A stretch of 8,045 bases of DNA from Caulobacteraceae bacterium (GCA_028291305.1 JAQGII010000200.1:1-8045), one strand, 5' to 3'. Counted from the stretch's first letter, positions 1 to 6,368 are shown. Made by a program: numbers and translations. The notes: generated by a model not told the origin, from the letters alone.

Positions 1-46
1 GGCAGAGCAGCAGGGCGATCGCAAAGATTATGGCCGGAAAGCTCAT
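1..46 (-). CDS. Possible N-terminus of a membrane or exported protein (partial, runs off the left edge)
   Basis: An ATG at 46 on the minus strand opens a frame of 15 codons that leaves the window at base 1. It reads MSFPAIIFAIALLLC, a strongly hydrophobic stretch that would suit a first transmembrane helix or a signal peptide. The frame is also open upstream for several codons back to a TAG, so the true start could be slightly earlier. No convincing Shine-Dalgarno sequence precedes it. If real, the gene diverges from the flippase and would be another membrane component of the glycan locus. Fifteen residues are too few to name a family, and chance hydrophobicity is quite possible. Confidence 0.2.
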   Translation of the reverse strand, partial: MSFPAIIFAIALLLC

Positions 47-329
47 CGCGAACGTCTCGGAGTCCTTCTGCTGCTACTCATGGTGGCACCACCGTCGGGC
101 CGCGGCTGCGCCAAGTCCAGTTCAATCCCGTTTTGACGAGCCACACAGGCTCGATCCGCCCCAGTCATATCGACCGCCCAGCCCCCATAGGGCCTCACCC
201 TAACCCGGCAATCGTCCCGACGCTCGCGAAAGGCGACCGGCGAGCGGCGAGATCGCCCACCTCATTGGCGATAGCGGTTCGGGCCTTCCATGAACCTTGA
301 CAGGGCGGGCACGAACGGCCCCTTCAGTA
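47..329. other. Leader region upstream of the flippase without a recognisable gene
   Basis: All frames were read across this stretch. Plus frame 1 is open throughout and plus frame 2 is open to about 126, but neither gives a protein I recognise, and open frames are common in DNA this rich in G and C. The stretch presumably holds the flippase promoter. The only near-consensus -35 element (TTGACA at 297-302) has no matching -10 about 17 bases downstream, so I do not place a promoter. Confidence 0.4.
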
Positions 330-1715
330 ATGAGCATGCCCTCTCGCGCAAACACCTTCCGCTTCCTGGGCAACGTCGCCTGGATGACCGTTTTCCAGGC
401 CAGCGGTTACGTCCTGGCGCTGCTGAATCTTCCCTATCTGACACGGACCCTGGGCGTCGCGAACTACGGGACCCTGGCGTTCGTCATCGGCGCCAACGCC
501 TACCTATGGTTGATCATCGATTGGGGGTTCTCACTCGGGGCGACCAAAGACGTCGCCCAGGCCCACGGCGAGCCGGACGCGATTCGGGAGATCTTCTGGC
601 GGACCATGACGGCGAAGCTGGTGCTCGCCGCCGTGGCGCTGGCGGGGCTCGGCATACTTGTGTCCCTGCAGAAGGTGCCCGCGCCGCTTTACCTCCTGCT
701 TCCCGGCCTCCTGAACATCTGCGGGGCGGTCCTCAGCGTCGATTGGCTGATGCAGGGGATGGGGCGGATGGGATTGTTCTCCCTCTACTCGATTGCGGGA
801 CGCACGCTGGTTGTGATCCTGACATTTGCACTGGTCCACGGACCTCAGGACACCTGGATCGCCTGCGCGCTCCAGGGCTTGGGTGGCCTGATCGGCGGCG
901 GCGCTGGGTTCCTGGTGGCGACGCGCTACGTCGATATCGGGCGGCCGCGTTTCCCGTTTCGGGACTCGTTTCGGCAGATCCTGGATTACCGCCACTACTT
1001 CCTGTCCCAGAGCAGCTGGATCGCCTACACCGCGGCCGCCCCGCTTTTGCTGACCTTCGTATCGGGAATGGAAGCCACCGGCATCTTCGCGGGCGCGGAG
1101 CGCATCACCCGCATGGTCATGGCGGTCACCGCGCCGGTGGCGGTGGTCATGTACCCACGCGTCAGCGCCCTGGTGAGCCGATCGCGGTCGGCCGCGGCGG
1201 AACTCGCCGGCATCCTGCTGGCGATGCAGGCGCTGGTCGGGATCGCGCTGAGCATCGGCCTGATGATCTTCGCTCGACCGATCGTGGAGCTTGCGCTGGG
1301 GCACAAGTTCACAGCCTCCGTGGCCGTTTTGCGGTGGCTGGCCCTGCTTCCGGCGATCGTGGGCGTCGGCGGCACCTTGTCGAAGCAGTTCCTGATGCCC
1401 CTGGGCCGAAGCCGGGAGGTGTCGGCCATCACGATCAGCTGCGCCGTGATCTACCTGGCTCTTCTCGCCGGCCTCGGCCGCTACATGGGCCCGGTAGGCG
1501 GCGCGATCGGCCTGGTCACCGCCGAGGCGCTGCTGAGCCTCCTGTCGCTGCGTTGCCTCTGGACCAAGGAGCGGGACTTCACCGTCGAGGCGCTGCAGGC
1601 CGCGATGACCGCGCCCCAACGTGTCATCAAGCACATGATAGAACTGATGACGGGAGACAGGACGCCGCTGTCGCCGAAGCCGAGTCCCGCCGACGCGGAA
1701 GACTCGTCGTCATAG
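330..1715 (+). CDS. Wzx-type polysaccharide repeat-unit flippase (MOP superfamily, RfbX-like)
   Basis: Predicted inner-membrane exporter of 461 residues that would move undecaprenyl-linked repeat units to the periplasmic face. The N-terminal third carries the features I associate with RfbX-like flippases: YLTRTLGVANYG at residues 36-47, then an acidic-glycine segment WGFSLGATKDVA at 65-76. Many hydrophobic segments follow, roughly at 95-112, 118-135, 155-170, 178-196, 232-246, 262-276, 294-314, 333-347, 366-384 and 388-405. The length is normal for the family. The C-terminal tail (about 410-461) is hydrophilic and ends in a Ser/Asp-rich stretch. A TTG at 297 would add 11 residues (TGRARTAPSV), which look non-native, so ATG 330 or 336 is preferred; neither has a strong ribosome site. 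It is the only large gene on the plus strand and ends 16 bases from the convergent GT2 gene. The substrate cannot be inferred. Confidence 0.9.
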   Translation: MSMPSRANTFRFLGNVAWMTVFQASGYVLALLNLPYLTRTLGVANYGTLAFVIGANAYLWLIIDWGFSLGATKDVAQAHGEPDAIREIFWRTMTAKLVLAAVALAGLGILVSLQKVPAPLYLLLPGLLNICGAVLSVDWLMQGMGRMGLFSLYSIAGRTLVVILTFALVHGPQDTWIACALQGLGGLIGGGAGFLVATRYVDIGRPRFPFRDSFRQILDYRHYFLSQSSWIAYTAAAPLLLTFVSGMEATGIFAGAERITRMVMAVTAPVAVVMYPRVSALVSRSRSAAAELAGILLAMQALVGIALSIGLMIFARPIVELALGHKFTASVAVLRWLALLPAIVGVGGTLSKQFLMPLGRSREVSAITISCAVIYLALLAGLGRYMGPVGGAIGLVTAEALLSLLSLRCLWTKERDFTVEALQAAMTAPQRVIKHMIELMTGDRTPLSPKPSPADAEDSSS

Positions 1716-1728
1716 GCGACGGCGTCGC
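1716..1728. terminator. Short hairpin between the convergent flippase and GT2 genes
   Basis: The sequence GCGAC-GGC-GTCGC forms a perfect 5-bp stem with a 3-base loop and fills nearly all of the 16 bases between the two convergent stop codons. No T-run follows on either strand. It could help separate the two transcripts, but in GC-rich DNA a stem this short may be chance. Confidence 0.2.
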
Positions 1729-1731
1729 GGC

Positions 1732-2709
1732 CTATTTCGGCAGCTTGTTGAGGACCGCCGACGGGTCGATGCGGCCGCGCAGGACTTCCAGAATGCCGGC
1801 CCAGTTGCCGCGGACGCGTCCGCGGCGATCGACCCAAGGCTCGGGCGCGAGCGCGCGCAGGTGGTTGGCCATGACGTTTCGGACCACCAGCGCCACGGCG
1901 AAGGTGACGGGCATGGTCCCCTTGCGCACGAGATAGGCGGGATTGACGACTTGCGCCCAGCCGAGTTGGAACCCAGGCGCCCTCGCCCGCTTCACGCCGC
2001 GGTGGACACCCGTGGCGGCGAGCGTTCTTACCAGGCGACCGCTCGGCCGCATCTGCCGGGAGAAGTCGATATCTTCCTGCCAGGCGTAGAGCGGCAGGTT
2101 CTCGTCGAACCGCCGATCGCCGATCGCCGAAGCCCGGAAGGCCATGTTGCAGCCATAGAGGCCGGTGGTGTCGACGCAGGTGGTGTCGATGGGCCGCGCT
2201 TCCTGCTCGTAGCGGAGCACCAGTTCTGCGGCCAACTCGGTCGGGATCCCCGGCCCCCGGATGCCATCGGCGATGACGGTCCCGGTGACGCCGACCACGT
2301 CCGGACGATCCTTCAGCACCTTGCAGAACAGTTCCAGCGCTCGCGCGGTCGGAACGTAGTCGTCGTCGAGAAAGACCATCACGTCGCATCCGCCCGCCAG
2401 GGCGAGCGCGATGCCGAGATTGCGCTGCGGCGACGAACCCTTGGGCCCGACCACCACCTCGACGTTCGCGCCGACCAATGCCGGGGCGTCGGCCCTATCG
2501 GTGACGGAGAGGATCACCTGGCTCGGCTTGACCGACTGGTTGTCGAGGTGCGCCAGGAGGGTGGCCAATTCCTCGGGCCGTCCGAGCGAAGCGACAACGA
2601 CGACGACCCGTGGGGTCGCCGCAGGACCAGCGGTCGATACGCCGACCGCGCCGCCATCCTCAATCAACGCCAACCCCAGCCTCCCAAGCTTACGCTCATT
2701 AGACGCCAC
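1732..2709 (-). CDS. Family 2 glycosyltransferase
   Basis: Predicted GT-A fold, nucleotide-sugar-dependent glycosyltransferase of 325 residues, acting at the cytoplasmic face in repeat-unit assembly. Residues 34-40 form a typical first strand (RVVVVVA) followed by SLGRPEEL. QRNLG lies at 95-99, the metal-binding acidic motif is in FLDDDY at 113-118, and GCNMAFR at 186-192 lies shortly before the likely catalytic-base region WQEDIDF at 210-216. No membrane helix is evident, except a mildly hydrophobic patch near 267-277. The start is GTG at 2709, since no in-frame ATG fits before the first strand. A GGGAG lies about 12 bases upstream, rather far. The first 32 residues precede the fold and are of uncertain use. 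It has its own 234-base upstream gap, so it may be transcribed separately from the GT4 gene behind it. Donor and acceptor sugars cannot be told. Confidence 0.9.
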   Translation of the reverse strand: MASNERKLGRLGLALIEDGGAVGVSTAGPAATPRVVVVVASLGRPEELATLLAHLDNQSVKPSQVILSVTDRADAPALVGANVEVVVGPKGSSPQRNLGIALALAGGCDVMVFLDDDYVPTARALELFCKVLKDRPDVVGVTGTVIADGIRGPGIPTELAAELVLRYEQEARPIDTTCVDTTGLYGCNMAFRASAIGDRRFDENLPLYAWQEDIDFSRQMRPSGRLVRTLAATGVHRGVKRARAPGFQLGWAQVVNPAYLVRKGTMPVTFAVALVVRNVMANHLRALAPEPWVDRRGRVRGNWAGILEVLRGRIDPSAVLNKLPK

Positions 2710-2943
2710 GGACTTAGGTGTCTCCCATCACATCGTATCGTCGTGGGCCACTGTCCTCGCTGCTCGGCAGGCCAGCACGCTGACATTCCGCTATTCCACT
2801 TCGAAGAAGATTTGATCCTCCCCCGGTTTGGTCGACACCCATGCTAGGCCTTCGGGCCTGGAGAGGAGTGTCTGGATTCGCCTCGAGAGCCTCGGCGACC
2901 AGGGAGACCGCCAGCTACCATATTTGCGGCTGATGACCTGCCC
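2710..2943. other. Gap between the GT4 and GT2 genes; candidate leader of GT2
   Basis: No protein family is recognisable in any frame. On the minus strand a 42-codon frame (ATG at 2842 to TAA at 2714) ends 4 bases before the GTG start of the GT2 gene. Its peptide (starting MGVDQTGGG) has no recognised motif, and its last codons contain the GGGAG that could serve as the GT2 ribosome site, so translational coupling is conceivable but unproven. The gap also holds the hairpin at 2844-2861. The GT2 promoter is probably here, but I see no clear -35/-10 pair. Confidence 0.35.
2844..2861. terminator. UUCG-loop hairpin downstream of the GT4 gene
   Basis: The plus strand reads CTAGGCC-TTCG-GGCCTGG, a 7-bp stem (one T-G wobble) closed by a TTCG tetraloop, a very stable RNA form often found in terminators. 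It lies about 83 bases beyond the GT4 stop. No T-run follows on either strand, and in the minus-strand transcript the loop would read CGAA. It may be a weak terminator, an RNA-stabilising structure or a mobile-repeat remnant. Confidence 0.3.
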
Positions 2944-4092
2944 CTAGTCGAGCACTAACGCCGGCCGCCGCAGCGCTCTCAGGTCACCCTCGCGCTCACG
3001 GTCGCTGAACGAATCCCGCACGGCGGCGATCCGCGCCCGCCACAGCTCGTCGAACCGTTCTGGACTGTAAGCCCGCTGATGGGCGGCGATGCGAGCCACC
3101 TGCTCGGTCCGGGTGGGCTCGGACATATCGCGCGCAGCACGCAAAGTGGCAGCGATGGAGGCGGGCGAATGCGGGTCGACCAACAGCCCGTCCGGGCCGA
3201 CGATCTCCTCCAGCACCGTGCCGAGCGAGACGATCGGCAGGGCGCCGCGGGCCACCGCCTCGATGGCGGGCAGGCCGAAGCCCTCAAACAGGCTCGGAAA
3301 TAGCGTGAACGCGGCCTGGTCATAGAGGCGCTCGACCTCGTCGCCGGTGAGATAACCCAGGTACTGGACTCCCTCCCCCGCCCCCGCCGCCGCCGCCACC
3401 TGTTCGGCGGCGTTGCCGGGCGGGCCCGCGATCAGCAGCCGCCAGCCCGCGGCGGCAAGGCCGCTCTGCCGGAAGCCCTCGATGGCGGCCAGGTGATTCT
3501 TCCGCCGCTCCAAAACGCCGGGCATGAACACCAGCTTCTGCTTGGCGCGCGGCACGCGGGCCGGGCGCACGCGCGTGTAGGGGTGGATCACCGTGGTCGA
3601 GGCGTAGTCCGCCGGAAAATGGGCGGTGAGCGCCGCAAGCGTCGCATGACTGACCGCGACGATGTGCGGGGCGGCGGCCTGAATCCGGGAATACACCTGC
3701 CGGGCGTGGCCCCGCGCGTCGCCGTCATAGAACTCCGGATGCAGGAAGCAGCCGAGGTCATGCACCACCACCAGGTCGCCCGAGCTAAGCCGGGTCAGCG
3801 GCGTCGTCACCGCATCCACGAACAGGCCGGGCATGGCCTTCGGCCGAGGCCAGGGCAGGTGCAGATGGCGCGCCTCGCGCCCAGCGAGCTTGTGCGCCAG
3901 CAGCGCCAGCTGCTCGCGGCGCGGCGTATCCAGGATGTCGAGCCGCCGGCGGGTGAACAGCCGCCAATAGCGACGCAGCGGCGGCCGCCCGGTCACTTCC
4001 GCGGCAAGTTCCGCGAGGTGATCGGCCATGAAATAGACCGCCGTCCGGTTGGACAACTGGATCGTACAATCGATGAAGATTTCGCCCGGCAT
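2944..4092 (-). CDS. GT4-type (GT-B fold) glycosyltransferase, 'glycosyl transferases group 1' family
   Basis: Predicted retaining glycosyltransferase of 382 residues, likely cytosolic or peripheral to the membrane. It probably adds a sugar to the lipid-linked glycan. HDLG lies at 111-114 and VSHAT at 147-151 in the N-terminal Rossmann half. ERRKN at 195-199, with GPP at 223-225, opens the donor-binding half. FPSLFEGFGLPAIEA at 265-279 contains the E-x7-E pair (E270, E278) typical of GT4 enzymes. I chose ATG 4092 because third-position GC is high from there on and the first strand (EIFIDC) begins at once. The 25 codons between ATG 4167 and 4092 have markedly lower third-position GC and look non-coding. 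ATG 4113 or 4167 remain possible, as no candidate has a good ribosome site. The gene is divergent from small gene A. Confidence 0.88.
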   Translation of the reverse strand: MPGEIFIDCTIQLSNRTAVYFMADHLAELAAEVTGRPPLRRYWRLFTRRRLDILDTPRREQLALLAHKLAGREARHLHLPWPRPKAMPGLFVDAVTTPLTRLSSGDLVVVHDLGCFLHPEFYDGDARGHARQVYSRIQAAAPHIVAVSHATLAALTAHFPADYASTTVIHPYTRVRPARVPRAKQKLVFMPGVLERRKNHLAAIEGFRQSGLAAAGWRLLIAGPPGNAAEQVAAAAGAGEGVQYLGYLTGDEVERLYDQAAFTLFPSLFEGFGLPAIEAVARGALPIVSLGTVLEEIVGPDGLLVDPHSPASIAATLRAARDMSEPTRTEQVARIAAHQRAYSPERFDELWRARIAAVRDSFSDREREGDLRALRRPALVLD

Positions 4093-4165
4093 CGCACTGG
4101 ATTGTGACCACATAGAAAGCAGATGGTCGAGACGTGAATGAAGCCGATCTTGTGAGGTTTCAGCC
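4093..4165. promoter_or_regulatory. Short AT-richer divergent region between the GT4 gene and small gene A
   Basis: These 73 bases are visibly less GC-rich than the genes on both sides and lie between two divergent starts, so promoters for one or both are expected here. A GAGG at 4154-4157 stands 8 bases before ATG 4166 and is a fair ribosome site for gene A. If the GT4 gene instead starts at ATG 4167, the two start codons would overlap at CATG (4165-4168) and this stretch would be coding. I see no strong -35/-10 pair. Confidence 0.3.
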
Positions 4166-4594
4166 ATGACTCTCGACGGACCTTTCGTGGTCTGGGACCG
4201 CCGCACCGGCGTCACCACGACAGACCCCGACACCGGCGAGGCGATCACCACCTGCACGCCGTCTCTGGGCGTGCATTATGAGACCGACCCCGCGACGCTG
4301 GCCGCCAGCCCCGCACTTCAGCCCTATGTCGTCACGCCGACCACGCGGCTTCAGAGCGTGTGGGCTGGCGACGACGCGGAAAACCCGAAGTGGACGGTGA
4401 GCCTGGTCTTTCCGGATCAAGCGACGGCGGATGCAGTCGTCAGAGCCCTTGGCGAGACGACCCCAGACTCGTCAAATGGACGCGAGCGGCCCGAAGCCCG
4501 GTCGATGGCCGGCGGTCTGCTGGGCCAAGAAATATCGCGCAGGCTCGAAGTGCGCCTCAGCGCTGCCCGGCTTAAAGAAATGAGCGCCAATTAA
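4166..4594 (+). CDS. Small protein A of unknown function, paralogous to protein B
   Basis: A reading frame of 142 codons that I do not recognise. Its core, residues 38-96, matches protein B (5330-5542) without gaps. The best block is LQ-x-VWAGDD at 62-70, then SLVFPDQ at 79-85 and DAV at 89-91. Over residues 62-91, 22 of 30 positions are identical to B, and 13 of those use different codons, which argues for a real translated family. The N-terminal part has a Thr/Asp-rich stretch (TTTDPDTGEAITT at 17-29) that B lacks. No signal peptide, membrane helix or catalytic motif is visible; a beta strand (WTVSLVF) then a helix (ATADAVVRAL) seem likely. The start is supported by GAGG 8 bases upstream. 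The last 41 codons lie antisense to the end of the methyltransferase gene (4472-5293) and have no counterpart in B, so the tail may be read-through of a lost stop. Confidence 0.6.
   Translation: MTLDGPFVVWDRRTGVTTTDPDTGEAITTCTPSLGVHYETDPATLAASPALQPYVVTPTTRLQSVWAGDDAENPKWTVSLVFPDQATADAVVRALGETTPDSSNGRERPEARSMAGGLLGQEISRRLEVRLSAARLKEMSAN
4349..4438 (+). repeat. Conserved core shared by small genes A and B, copy 1
   Basis: These 30 codons align without gaps to 5429-5518. The longest identical run is TGGGCTGGCGACGAC (4361-4375 and 5441-5455). Elsewhere the copies differ mainly at third codon positions, so this is an old, diverged duplication and not a recent repeat. Confidence 0.75.
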
Positions 4595-5293
4595 GTCGCT
4601 GCGGACGAAAAAGGCGTTCGCCCCCGTCAGCGAACAGCCCACCAGGTCATACCCCTTTGCGTGTCCAAGCTGGTTGAGCGCAGCAAGACTGACGCCAAAG
4701 TAGTTGCTCCCACTCCAGCCGGCTTCCGCCTCATAGGGAACGGTCACGCTGACCGGCGGCCGCCAGATGGCGTTGTACTCAATGCAGACCACGCGTGGTC
4801 GGACAACATCTATGGCTTGCCACACCCAGTAGTCGTTGTGATCAATATCAATGGAAAGGAAATCAAGGTCACCGCCGCTGTAATGACCTCCGATAAGCGC
4901 ATTGATGTTGTCGACTTTGACGTAATCGTTGATCAGCGTCAGCGCCCCGGGCCGTAGGTGAGGAATGATATCCTTTTTGATCGCAGCGCACGCGGCCCGG
5001 TCGGCATCAATCCAGAGTCCGGACCATCCCTGAGCCAGCAGGTAAAGCGAGTTGCACTCGATACCCGTTTGGACGCCGAACTCGACGAACGTGCGTTTCG
5101 GCGCGGAAATGCGTCGGAAAATCTCGGCGATGATACCATCTTCGTCACCCTGCGAGTATGCCTTGAACCCGTGACGGCTGAGGCGCCGCGGGTCGTCGTA
5201 GCGCGGCAGAGCGAGCGCCGCATCGATGTACTGCTGTATGTCGAGCTGCGATGTCTGCAACTCAAGCTGCCGCAAGATCGTCCTGAAACCCAT
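4472..5293 (-). CDS. Putative class I SAM-dependent methyltransferase, FkbM-like
   Basis: Protein of 273 residues, soluble by composition, probably methylating a sugar of the glycan or its precursor. The core resembles a Rossmann-type methyltransferase. RTFVEFGVQTGIECNS at 67-82 is the motif I region, ending the first strand with glycines. LWIDAD at 93-98 carries the acidic motif II. FLSIDIDHNDYW at 145-156 corresponds to motif IV, with IEYN at 171-174 after it. The EFGV-x-x-G-x-E-C-N form differs from the usual D-x-G-x-N-x-G of classic FkbM proteins, so FkbM-like is a family-level guess from memory. ATG 5293 is chosen over TTG 5305 because GGGA (5303-5300) lies 6 bases before it. It diverges from small gene B by 36 bases, and its last 123 bases overlap the tail of gene A on the other strand. 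Codon bias stays normal to the TGA stop, so its C-terminus looks genuine. Confidence 0.8.
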   Translation of the reverse strand: MGFRTILRQLELQTSQLDIQQYIDAALALPRYDDPRRLSRHGFKAYSQGDEDGIIAEIFRRISAPKRTFVEFGVQTGIECNSLYLLAQGWSGLWIDADRAACAAIKKDIIPHLRPGALTLINDYVKVDNINALIGGHYSGGDLDFLSIDIDHNDYWVWQAIDVVRPRVVCIEYNAIWRPPVSVTVPYEAEAGWSGSNYFGVSLAALNQLGHAKGYDLVGCSLTGANAFFVRSDLIGAHFFKPGSAEAHFEPARYFLAQQTAGHRPGFGPLASI

Positions 5294-5329
5294 TGATCGT
5301 CCCAACTATTGCCGCCCATTCACCGAGCG

Positions 5330-5542
5330 ATGATCTTCGGCGAGATCGCGCCCAAGCTCAACTCAGAGCCGAACGTCCACCGCCCCAGCCGCATGTTGAC
5401 ACCCTACCGGGTGACGCCCGTGCATCCGCTCCAAAATGTTTGGGCTGGCGACGACCCCGCGAACCCCGTCGAGACGATCTCGTTGGTGTTCCCCGATCAG
5501 ACGACAACGGACGCGGTCAAGGGAAAGACCGTCGGCCCCTAG
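5330..5542 (+). CDS. Small protein B of unknown function, short paralogue of protein A
   Basis: A 70-residue frame with no recognised domain. Residues 10-63 align without gaps to residues 38-91 of protein A. Shared positions include P14, S20, L23, P25, Y26, T29, P30, LQ at 34-35, VWAGDD at 37-42, NP at 45-46, SLVFPDQ at 51-57 and DAV at 61-63. It lacks the first 28 or so residues of A, and a stop at 5294-5296 in the same frame shows that no remnant survives upstream. It ends seven residues after DAV. The start is uncertain: ATG 5330 or TTG 5309, neither with a good ribosome site. It could be a functional short form or a 5'-truncated relic whose core has not yet decayed. It diverges from the FkbM-like gene and stops 6 bases before the end of the convergent methyltransferase gene. 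Confidence 0.5.
   Translation: MIFGEIAPKLNSEPNVHRPSRMLTPYRVTPVHPLQNVWAGDDPANPVETISLVFPDQTTTDAVKGKTVGP
5429..5518 (+). repeat. Conserved core shared by small genes A and B, copy 2
   Basis: Counterpart of 4349-4438 in the same orientation, about 1.08 kb downstream. Of 30 codons, 9 are identical, 13 differ but encode the same residue, and 8 change the residue. The two copies bracket the FkbM-like gene. Confidence 0.75.
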
Positions 5543-5548
5543 CCGCCT

Positions 5549-5564
5549 CTACGCCTTCGCGTAG
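5549..5564. terminator. Hairpin at the convergent ends of small gene B and the second methyltransferase
   Basis: CTACGC-CTTC-GCGTAG is a perfect 6-bp inverted repeat with a 4-base loop. It includes the stop codon of the minus-strand methyltransferase and begins 7 bases after the stop of gene B. No T-run follows in either direction, so it may act as a weak two-way terminator or be incidental. Confidence 0.3.
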
Positions 5565-6280
5565 ATCGTGATTACCTCACCCGGTGCGATGATCGGCGGG
5601 ACGCGCGTGGTGGCAATCACTCGGCAAGGGAATGAGAACGGCCGCTGGTCCGGATAGACGCCAGACCCAAAGGGTACGCGGATGCCATGGCCGGCGGGCT
5701 TGTCGCGGTTGGGGAGCTTGAAGCGGTCCGGTGCCGGGTGGTGCTCGGCAATAATAACGCGGGCTTTCGCAGCGAGCTTCTCCAGAACGCGCGAGATCTG
5801 CTCGTTTGAGAGATGCTGAAGCACTTGCCGAACGAGGTAGAGGTCGCCCGCCGGAAGCTCTCCGTCGATGATGTCGGCGACCGTGAACTCAACCCCGGGG
5901 CGCGCGTGCTGGCGCTGGTGACTTTCCACGAGCGCCGGGACAACATCCACGCCGGTGTAGGCGAGGCCGGGTTGCAACAGCCGTGACCCGACCCGGAAAT
6001 CGCCGCACCCAAGGTCCACGATGGACGTGAGGCTGTTGGTTTTGATGTAATCCCGGACCACGCTCACGAAGTCGGCGGACACGTCATCATCTGAGCCGAG
6101 CCCGGAATTGAACTCTCCGGGGCGCCCGCCCCAGACTGCGTCGCGGTAGATATCTCCGAAGATCTCGGCAGGCGCGCGCTGATCGGGCCGTGCTGCCCGC
6201 GCCTTCTCCCGGCGCTCGCGCACTGAATAAGCGATGTTCGGTGCGACCGCCCACACCGCTCTCTTCAGAATGCCTAGCAT
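5549..6280 (-). CDS. Class I SAM-dependent methyltransferase
   Basis: Cytosolic methyltransferase of 243 residues, presumably acting on a sugar or sugar nucleotide of the surface glycan. Motif I is VDLGCGDFRVG at 88-98, a textbook SAM-binding glycine loop. YTGVDVVP at 108-115 supplies the acidic residue for the ribose, VADI at 134-137 fits the adenine-contact region, and QVLQHL at 152-157 follows motif IV. VIIAEHHP at 175-182 is the next core strand. The first 40 residues are basic and include a short hydrophobic stretch near 5-18 that could lie against the membrane. ATG 6280 is chosen because AGGGGG (6290-6285) sits 4 bases upstream; the frame stays open further upstream, but that part is antisense to non-coding sequence and has no sense as protein. 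It lies 88 bases downstream of the acyltransferase gene on the same strand, probably in one transcript. The methylated position is unknown. Confidence 0.87.
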   Translation of the reverse strand: MLGILKRAVWAVAPNIAYSVRERREKARAARPDQRAPAEIFGDIYRDAVWGGRPGEFNSGLGSDDDVSADFVSVVRDYIKTNSLTSIVDLGCGDFRVGSRLLQPGLAYTGVDVVPALVESHQRQHARPGVEFTVADIIDGELPAGDLYLVRQVLQHLSNEQISRVLEKLAAKARVIIAEHHPAPDRFKLPNRDKPAGHGIRVPFGSGVYPDQRPFSFPCRVIATTRVPPIIAPGEVITIYAKA

Positions 6281-6368
6281 CTTGCCCCCTAGAACATTGA
6301 CGATACTCGTTGAACTAACGACAAAGCTCAATCCCGAACGGGGTCTACGACTGCAACAACTACGCGGG

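Noticed and set aside
297..302. Consensus-like -35 box TTGACA upstream of the flippase
   Set aside because: No -10-like sequence at a suitable distance; it also lies only 28 bases before the likely start codon.
531..1634. Minus-strand frame of 367 codons opposite the flippase
   Set aside because: His/Gln/Arg-rich composition and no recognisable domain; antisense shadow of a convincing membrane protein.
290..1936. Long plus-strand frame of 548 codons starting at ATG 290
   Set aside because: It overlaps the flippase in another frame and encodes Arg/Gly/Pro-rich sequence without family features, as expected of a shadow frame in GC-rich DNA.
1861..2847. Plus-strand frame of 328 codons opposite the GT2 gene
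   Set aside because: The minus strand carries clear GT2 motifs; the plus frame has no domain features.
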